This document shows, in pieces, positions 43,476 through 48,773 of a DNA stretch of 48,773 nucleotides. The first letter of the stretch is position 1. Each line of letters opens with the position of its first letter. The DNA is from Acidovorax facilis (GTDB lineage: Bacteria > Pseudomonadota > Gammaproteobacteria > Burkholderiales > Burkholderiaceae_C): contig NZ_JAMXAX010000026.1 in NCBI RefSeq assembly GCF_023913775.1, forward strand, positions 1 to 48,773, given 5' to 3'. Under the pieces are notes generated by a model. That model ran no database searches, was not told where the DNA came from, and worked only from the letters and a program-made list of their open reading frames with translations. Both the position numbers and the translations under genes were made by a program.

Positions 43476-45263
43476 ATGCCTTTGATCTTCCGCCCCCTGG
43501 GCACCTTGTTGCTCTCCGCGACGCTGGGGCTTGCTTTGACCGCATGCGGCGGCTCCGAGGCCTCCGGCCCCGAAGTCCCTGCCGGATTCACCGTGGGCTA
43601 CGGCGTCAAGACCTACAGCTTCGGCTGGAACGCCAGCGCTAACGCCACGCGGTACGAACTGTTCGAGGACCCCGACGGTGCTGTAGGCCCTCAGCCCGAG
43701 GTGCAGATTGGTGGCACGATCGGCAGCACCTCCTATGCCCACAGCGTTGCATCCCAACTGCTGCATGAACGGGTAAATGCCAGCTACCGCGTGCGCGCGT
43801 GCGACGCGAGCGGCTGTGGCGCATGGACTGCCGCCTTGGTGCCCGACCTGGCCAAGGCCATTGGCTATTTCAAGGCCAGCAACAGTGGCGAAACGGAGGG
43901 ATACGGGGCCAGCGTTGCACTCTCGGCCGACGGCAGCACCCTCGCAGTGGGCGCGCCCGGAGAGGCCAGCAAGGCGATCGGCGTGGAGGGCGCCCAAGCC
44001 GACAACTCCGTCCCCGGTGCGGGCGCTGTCTATGTGTTCACCCGCTCGGCCAGCGGCTGGCGCCAGCAGGCCTACCTCAAGGCCAGCAACACGCGAACCA
44101 TTCCCATCCCCGCGCCGTACCCCGCGTCGATGGGCCGAGCGCTGTTTGGCACCAGTGTCTCGCTGTCTGCCGACGGCAACACCCTTGCCGTGGGCGCCCC
44201 TGGCGAAGCCAGCAACGCCCGCGGCATCAACGGCGATCAGAACAACACGCAGGCGCCCGGTGCCGGGGCGGTGTACGTGTTCCAGCGCACCGGCGACACC
44301 ACCTGGGCGCAGCAGGCGTACGTAAAGGCCGACAACACCGTCGCCGCCACCACATACCGGCTGGATGTACAGGGCTACTACTACCTGAACTCCGCCCACT
44401 TTGGCAGCGGCGTGTCCCTCTCGGCTGACGGCAGGCAACTGGCTGTGATTGCCCCCAGGGCTTCCGAAGAAGCTCTATCCGCTGGGTCCCCTACAGTGTT
44501 TGCGCGGGCCGCGTATGTGTTTTCGCTACAGGACGCCGCCTGGCGGCAGCAGGCCTACGTCAGCACGCCCCACGCTTCCGGCTTCGGTAGCGCCTGGAAC
44601 GTGGACTCCAGCATTGCAATGGCTGCGGACGGCCGCACGGTAGCACTGCGCAGCTGGCCGGACGAAGATCTTCTGGTGCTTGCCAACGACGGGGGCACCT
44701 GGAAGCAGCAGGCGCGCCTTCCCTTGCCGGGCGTGCGGATGCGCGGCTTCGTCGTGCCGAGCACGGCCCTGGCGGCCGACGGCAACACGCTGGCGGTAAG
44801 CACCGCAGATTCCGCCCTGGTGTTTGTGCGCAACCAAGGCGCCTGGACCGAGCAGGCCGCGCTGCGGCCGAGCGCCCGCCGGGACGAGTACCTCACCCTG
44901 GCGCTGTCGAACGACGGCAACACCCTGGCCGTGAGCACCTGGGCCGATGCCAGCGGTGCCACCGGTATCCAGGGTGACCGGGCGGACACCTCCGTGCCCG
45001 ACGCCGGCGCCGTGCACCTGTACCAGCGCAGCAGCGCCGCCTGGACACAACGCGCCTACCTCAAGGCCAGCAACACCAACCAGGGCGACCGCTTCGGGCG
45101 CAGCGTGGCGTTGTCGGGAGACGGCCGCACTCTGGCCGTGGGCGCCACCGGCGAAGACAGCAAAGCCACCAGCATCCAGGGCGACCAGTCCGACAACAGC
45201 AGTGCCGACATCACTCCAGGTATGGAGCCCTACTCCAGCTACGGAGCGGTCTACCTGTACTGA
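43476..45263 (+). CDS. FG-GAP-like beta-propeller lipoprotein, paralogue 3
   Basis: A 595-residue lipoprotein with lipobox ALTAC, the same Fn3-like module (GFTVGYGVKTYSFGW, LLHERVNASYRVRACDASGCG) and seven repeats. Blades 4 and 5 (ADGRTVALRSWPDEDLL and ADGNTLAVSTADSALVF) are shortened and lack the GINGDQ loop. The IGYFKASNS closing strand and terminal GAVYLY are kept. It begins 24 bases after paralogue 2 (AGAAAG ribosome site). Divergence is greater than between paralogues 1 and 2 in the second half. Confidence 0.86.
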   Translation: MPLIFRPLGTLLLSATLGLALTACGGSEASGPEVPAGFTVGYGVKTYSFGWNASANATRYELFEDPDGAVGPQPEVQIGGTIGSTSYAHSVASQLLHERVNASYRVRACDASGCGAWTAALVPDLAKAIGYFKASNSGETEGYGASVALSADGSTLAVGAPGEASKAIGVEGAQADNSVPGAGAVYVFTRSASGWRQQAYLKASNTRTIPIPAPYPASMGRALFGTSVSLSADGNTLAVGAPGEASNARGINGDQNNTQAPGAGAVYVFQRTGDTTWAQQAYVKADNTVAATTYRLDVQGYYYLNSAHFGSGVSLSADGRQLAVIAPRASEEALSAGSPTVFARAAYVFSLQDAAWRQQAYVSTPHASGFGSAWNVDSSIAMAADGRTVALRSWPDEDLLVLANDGGTWKQQARLPLPGVRMRGFVVPSTALAADGNTLAVSTADSALVFVRNQGAWTEQAALRPSARRDEYLTLALSNDGNTLAVSTWADASGATGIQGDRADTSVPDAGAVHLYQRSSAAWTQRAYLKASNTNQGDRFGRSVALSGDGRTLAVGATGEDSKATSIQGDQSDNSSADITPGMEPYSSYGAVYLY

Positions 45264-45357
45264 CCACTAACTGGCGCCGTGCTGCGCAAAACACCTGCAA
45301 CCGAAGGCCGCCCAATGGGCCGCTAGGCAGCCGCTAGGATCGGACACGGGAGTGACC

Positions 45358-46098
45358 ATGTTCGAGACCACCTTACTGCTGACCGCCGCCTTCCTGGCGG
45401 GCGCCCTCAATGCCGTCGCCGGGGGCGGCAGCTTTCTGACCCTGCCCGCCCTCGTCTTCACCGGCGTGCCGCCTGTGGTGGCCAATGCCACGGGCACGGC
45501 AGCCCTGCTGCCCGGCTACATGGCCGGCGCATGGGGTTTCCGCGAAGACACGGCCCCGCCGCCGGGGCTGTCGATGCACCTGTTGGTGGTGCTCTCGCTC
45601 ATCGGGGGCGCGGCCGGGGCCGCGCTGCTGCTGGTCACGCCCGACGCCACCTTCCGCCGCGTGGTGCCGTGGCTGCTGCTCGCGGCCACGGCGCTGTTTG
45701 CCTTCGGGCCGCAGTTGCGCAAGGCACTGGCGGGCGGCCACCCATCGACCGCCAAGGCCACCGTGGGCGTGCTGGCGGTGGCCGCGTACGGCGGCTACTT
45801 CAACGGGGGGCTGGGTATCTTGCTGCTGGCGTTGTTTGGCCTGCTGGGACAGACGAACCTCAACGCCATGAATGGCCTGAAAAACTGGGTGTCGGCCCTG
45901 CTCACCGCCATTGCCGTGGCCATCTACGCCGCTGGCGGCGTGGTGCTGTGGCCGCAGGCGCTGATGATGATGGTGGCCGCCACCGCAGGGGGCTACGGCG
46001 GGGCACGGGTGGCCCGCAAGCTGCCCCCGGCGGTGTTACGCTCGGGAGTCGTGGCCACCGGCCTGGCGATGTCGCTGGTTTTTTTTGCGCGGCAGTAA
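45358..46098 (+). CDS. TauE/SafE family permease (TSUP)
   Basis: A 246-residue inner-membrane protein with about eight hydrophobic helices. The family marks are LAGALNAVAGGGSFLTLPALVFTGVPPVVANATGT near the N-terminus and the related second-half motif YGGYFNGGLGILLLALFGLLGQTNLNAMNGLKN. TSUP proteins carry sulfite, sulfonates or other organic anions across the membrane; substrate unknown. The ATG at 45358 has GGGAG six bases upstream and is preferred to the GTG at 45352. It interrupts the cluster of propeller lipoproteins. Confidence 0.9.
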   Translation: MFETTLLLTAAFLAGALNAVAGGGSFLTLPALVFTGVPPVVANATGTAALLPGYMAGAWGFREDTAPPPGLSMHLLVVLSLIGGAAGAALLLVTPDATFRRVVPWLLLAATALFAFGPQLRKALAGGHPSTAKATVGVLAVAAYGGYFNGGLGILLLALFGLLGQTNLNAMNGLKNWVSALLTAIAVAIYAAGGVVLWPQALMMMVAATAGGYGGARVARKLPPAVLRSGVVATGLAMSLVFFARQ

Positions 46099-46243
46099 AA
46101 GTCAGACGTCCGCGGGGCAACGTGGGTGCTGCTGCCTCTTCCGAGGCGCGTGCGCGGGACCGTCAACATGGGCTTGCGCAGCACCGTCCCTTCAACGATG
46201 CATCCATCCGCCCAGGCAGTTATCCGCCCACTGAGGGGATCTC

Positions 46244-48013
46244 ATGTCTAACATCACACCTTTGCTCAGTTCCGTCACCGCCAACGCGGCCCTGCACAGC
46301 CTCGGTGGCCTTGCCACGCCACGCTGGCGCGCGGCAGGCATAAGCACCAGCCTGATGTTGTCGCTGCTTCTTTCCGCCTGTGGCGGCGGCAATGGAGACA
46401 ACGTCAGCGAACCACCGCCGCTGGCCCCTACACCTACCTCCGTGCCGGTTCCCGGGACGCCCAACGGAGCATTCGACACCATCGGCACAGCGGAATTCAG
46501 CCTGCGCTACGGGGTGGAGCGCTACGACTTCGTCTGGAGCCCCTCGGCCCCAGCCACGCACTACGAGCTCTGGGAGGACCCGGACGGCCCGGGTCCGCTG
46601 CCCGAGGCGCAGGCCGGCGCCGCGATCACCGGCACACGGCACACCTTTGAAATCAAGCAGCTGCACCAGCGGGTGAACGCTACCTACCGGCTGCGCGTGT
46701 GCGATGGCACCATCTGCACTTACCGGGCCACCACGCTCGCACCGGACGCGCTGCGCGCGCACTTCCTCTTTGACCGCCAGGGCAGCAGCGTGCTGGCGCC
46801 GTTCGATCCCACCGCTGGCACCCCGGCGCTCGTCTCAGCGGACCTCAAGACGCTGGTGATCGGAGCGCCCGACCCGGTGAGCACTACCACCTTGCCCCGA
46901 GCAACGCCCGCCGTTGACGACAGCGCCGTCCACGTCTTCGTGCGCAGCGCCGTGGGCGAGGCCTGGCAGCCGCAGGCCCGACTGCAGGCGAGCAATGTGC
47001 GTGCGCCAGCCTGCAACAACGCAGCCCAGGATTACTGCCACTCGTCCTCCTTCGGCGCCCAGCTGGCGCTGTCCGCCGATGGGAACACGCTGGCGGTCAG
47101 CGCTACCGGAGAGACCAGCAACGCCCGGGGCGTCAACGGCGATCAGGCCAACACCGACAGCCTGGCCGCGGGCGCGGTGTATATCTTCGCCCGCACCGGC
47201 GGAAACTGGAGCCAGCAGGCCTATGTCAAGGCCAGCAACACGCCGACACGCAACAACACCTGGTGCAACCTTGTTTATTGGGCCACGCTGCCCTGCGACG
47301 GGCAGTACTTCGGCGCCAACGTGGCCCTGTCCGCCGACGGAAATCTGCTGGCCGTGGGCGCCACCGGCGACGACAGCAAGTCGACTGGCGTCAACGGCCA
47401 TGCGAACGACACCTCGGCGGTCTTTGCGGGCGCCGTTCACACCTATGCCCGCACCGGCTCCACCTGGGCGCCGCAGGCTTACCTCAAGGCCAGCAACACG
47501 GATGCTGGCGACGGGTTCGGTACGTCGGTGTCCCTTTCGGCCGATGGCTCGACCCTGGCCGTCGGCGCCATCTTCGAGAGCAGCAGCGCCACCGGCGTCG
47601 GTGGCAATCAATCAGACAACGCGCAATCGCCCTTTGGAGCCGTCTATGTCTTCAGCCAGGACCGCGGCAGCTGGAGCCAGCAGGCTTATGTGAAGGCCAC
47701 CGTGAACACGGTCGTCGGCGGCACCGAGCCAATGAGCTACTTCGGCGGACGCACAGCCCTGTCCGCCCATGGCGAAACCCTGGCGGTGGGCTCTGTGCGG
47801 GGCATGGCTTTCGTTTATGCACGAACCCAGAACACATGGCAAGCCCAGGCCCACATGTTCCCAGCCGGGCCCAACGTCATTCGATTCGGAGAGGCGGTGG
47901 GTGTGTCGGCGGACGGAAACAGCGTGGTCACTGCGGCGCAGGATGTGGGGAGCGAAGCCTCCGCATTTACGCTTTACTTCTTCAGCCGCACCGCCGGCAC
48001 CTGGAGCCAGTAG
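46244..48013 (+). CDS. FG-GAP-like beta-propeller lipoprotein, paralogue 4 (probably truncated)
   Basis: A 589-residue lipoprotein with an extended signal region (lipobox LLSAC, about C45), a proline-rich linker, the Fn3-like module (FSLRYGVERYDFVW, THYELWEDPDGPG, LHQRVNATYRLRVCDG) and six propeller repeats, one fewer than the three upstream paralogues. It stops at GTWSQ, where the other blades continue WSQQAY: the CAG for the second glutamine is TAG, and no seventh blade follows even if read through. The closing strand IGYFKASN is also missing at the N-terminus. GAGGGG provides the ribosome site. The convergent MFS gene ends only 11 bases away, so a deletion of the 3' end is likely. Confidence 0.84.
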   Translation: MSNITPLLSSVTANAALHSLGGLATPRWRAAGISTSLMLSLLLSACGGGNGDNVSEPPPLAPTPTSVPVPGTPNGAFDTIGTAEFSLRYGVERYDFVWSPSAPATHYELWEDPDGPGPLPEAQAGAAITGTRHTFEIKQLHQRVNATYRLRVCDGTICTYRATTLAPDALRAHFLFDRQGSSVLAPFDPTAGTPALVSADLKTLVIGAPDPVSTTTLPRATPAVDDSAVHVFVRSAVGEAWQPQARLQASNVRAPACNNAAQDYCHSSSFGAQLALSADGNTLAVSATGETSNARGVNGDQANTDSLAAGAVYIFARTGGNWSQQAYVKASNTPTRNNTWCNLVYWATLPCDGQYFGANVALSADGNLLAVGATGDDSKSTGVNGHANDTSAVFAGAVHTYARTGSTWAPQAYLKASNTDAGDGFGTSVSLSADGSTLAVGAIFESSSATGVGGNQSDNAQSPFGAVYVFSQDRGSWSQQAYVKATVNTVVGGTEPMSYFGGRTALSAHGETLAVGSVRGMAFVYARTQNTWQAQAHMFPAGPNVIRFGEAVGVSADGNSVVTAAQDVGSEASAFTLYFFSRTAGTWSQ

Positions 48014-48024
48014 GCACCACGGAG

Positions 48025-48773
48025 TCAGGCGGCACCACGCCCCAGCAACGGCGACCGCGGCAAGAAGCGAAACGCGGTCGAGGCCGCTGCCAGCATGCAC
48101 GCGATACTGACCATGACCGCCTGGTAGGGCTCGTGGCCATGGCGCTGCGCCCACGCGGCCAACAGCCCCGTGAGCGATTGCATCAGCGCCACGCCCAGGA
48201 ACATGGACATGGTGTACAGCGACAGCGCGCGGCCCGTCATTTCAGCGGGGTAGGACGAACGCACGTCCGCGTACTGCAGCACGCCGTAGCCCGACAGCAG
48301 GCCCATGAGGAAGATCAGCGCCACGTTGGCAGTGGCGTGATGCCAGAAGGCCAGCAGCAGGAACAGGCTGCCCATGAGCAGGGAAAAGTGGGTGATCCAG
48401 CGCCGCCGCCGTGTGGGCCCGGGGTCCATGCGGCCAAACGCGGCGGGCACGAACAGCGCGAGCATCGACAGCACCAGGGCCACGTTGCCGCTGTCGATGA
48501 GCGAAAACCCATACCGCCCCATCAGCAGGGGCCCCAGCCACAAGCCGCGCAGGGTCAGGAAGGCGGCGTAGCAGGTCATGCCCAGGATCGGGATGCCCCA
48601 GGTGTGCGGCACCTTGAGCAAGCTGCCAAACCGCCCCGCCGCCTGCACCCACGACTCGCGCGGACCCTGGGCGGCTTGCGCCAGTGCGGGCTCGTGCACA
48701 CGCAGAAAGATCAGCAGCCACGACAGAAGCGAAAACACCGCCAGCACCGCGAACCCCGCGCGCCAGCCCCCGT
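48025..48773 (-). CDS. MFS transporter (5' part outside the window)
   Basis: C-terminal 249 codons of a major facilitator superfamily permease; the reading frame continues without a stop to the window edge, so the start lies beyond 48773. At least six transmembrane helices are visible (for example GIPILGMTCYAAFLTLRGLWLG, VALVLSMLALFVPAAFG, FSLLMGSLFLLLAFW, ALIFLMGLLSGYGVLQYA, MFLGVALMQSLTGLLAAW). SSYPAEMTGRALS is the loop between helices 10 and 11 found in many MFS proteins. Substrate unknown. It converges on the last propeller gene. Confidence 0.85.
   Translation of the reverse strand, partial: GGWRAGFAVLAVFSLLSWLLIFLRVHEPALAQAAQGPRESWVQAAGRFGSLLKVPHTWGIPILGMTCYAAFLTLRGLWLGPLLMGRYGFSLIDSGNVALVLSMLALFVPAAFGRMDPGPTRRRRWITHFSLLMGSLFLLLAFWHHATANVALIFLMGLLSGYGVLQYADVRSSYPAEMTGRALSLYTMSMFLGVALMQSLTGLLAAWAQRHGHEPYQAVMVSIACMLAAASTAFRFLPRSPLLGRGAA

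Noticed and set aside
39602..48013. Regular DNA repeats in the propeller cluster as a CRISPR or satellite array
   Set aside because: The repeats are in frame, spaced by about 195 bases, degenerate at third positions and explained by repeated protein blades.

Overview
The window is high-GC bacterial chromosome. Gene content (ruvA/ruvB, PhoH-YbeY, TtcA, FolB, TtcA-type tRNA modification, otsBA, NrsF-type anti-sigma) and a small palindromic repeat that I associate with Acidovorax-like genomes point to a betaproteobacterium of the Comamonadaceae. Genes are densely packed on both strands. No rRNA, tRNA, phage, complete insertion sequence or CRISPR array was seen.

Left part (1-12.3 kb): D-ribose pyranase RbsD (only two bases of its start codon lie outside the window), a metallo-beta-lactamase-fold hydrolase, a catalase closed by a very strong terminator, a LysR regulator divergent from an NAD-dependent epimerase-like gene, a DUF4124 protein, a Slt-type lytic transglycosylase, 5-formyltetrahydrofolate cyclo-ligase, a glutathione S-transferase, a NIPSNAP protein, the CCA-adding enzyme and a GNAT acetyltransferase.

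12.3-16.1 kb is a self-contained stress locus: an ECF sigma factor and its NrsF-type membrane anti-sigma factor, divergent from a four-gene operon of the bufferin type (DUF2282 cysteine peptide precursor, DUF692/MNIO iron oxidase, DUF2063 partner, DoxX). Both directions carry the same promoter, GTAACC-N16-CGAA, which is direct sequence evidence that the sigma factor drives itself and the peptide operon.

16.1-26.8 kb: TrxC-type thioredoxin, trehalose genes otsB-GH15-otsA, a MidA-like methyltransferase divergent from a pteridine-reductase-like SDR, folB, ttcA, a DUF4136 lipoprotein, a histidine phosphatase and a fold-type III PLP enzyme. 26.8-30.9 kb holds two unusual fusions: an ABC ATPase with a degenerate signature joined to a dual-specificity phosphatase (in an operon with a Roadblock/LC7-like small protein), and an alkylglycerol-monooxygenase-like domain joined to a YhhN/TMEM86 lysoplasmalogenase-like domain.

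31-38 kb is one long minus-strand run: ruvA, a secreted lysyl-endopeptidase-like lipoprotein, ruvB, then a three-part ABC exporter (adaptor, FtsX permease, ATPase). phoH and ybeY follow on the plus strand. The right end (39.6-48 kb) is a cluster of four paralogous lipoproteins, each with an Fn3-like module and an FG-GAP-like beta-propeller of seven blades (the last copy has only six and seems truncated), interrupted by a TauE/SafE permease; a partial MFS transporter ends the window.

A recurrent theme is a dispersed palindromic element (six copies recognised). Three copies lie inside protein genes (cca, the SDR, the YhhN fusion), all translated in the same element frame, much like the Rickettsia palindromic elements.
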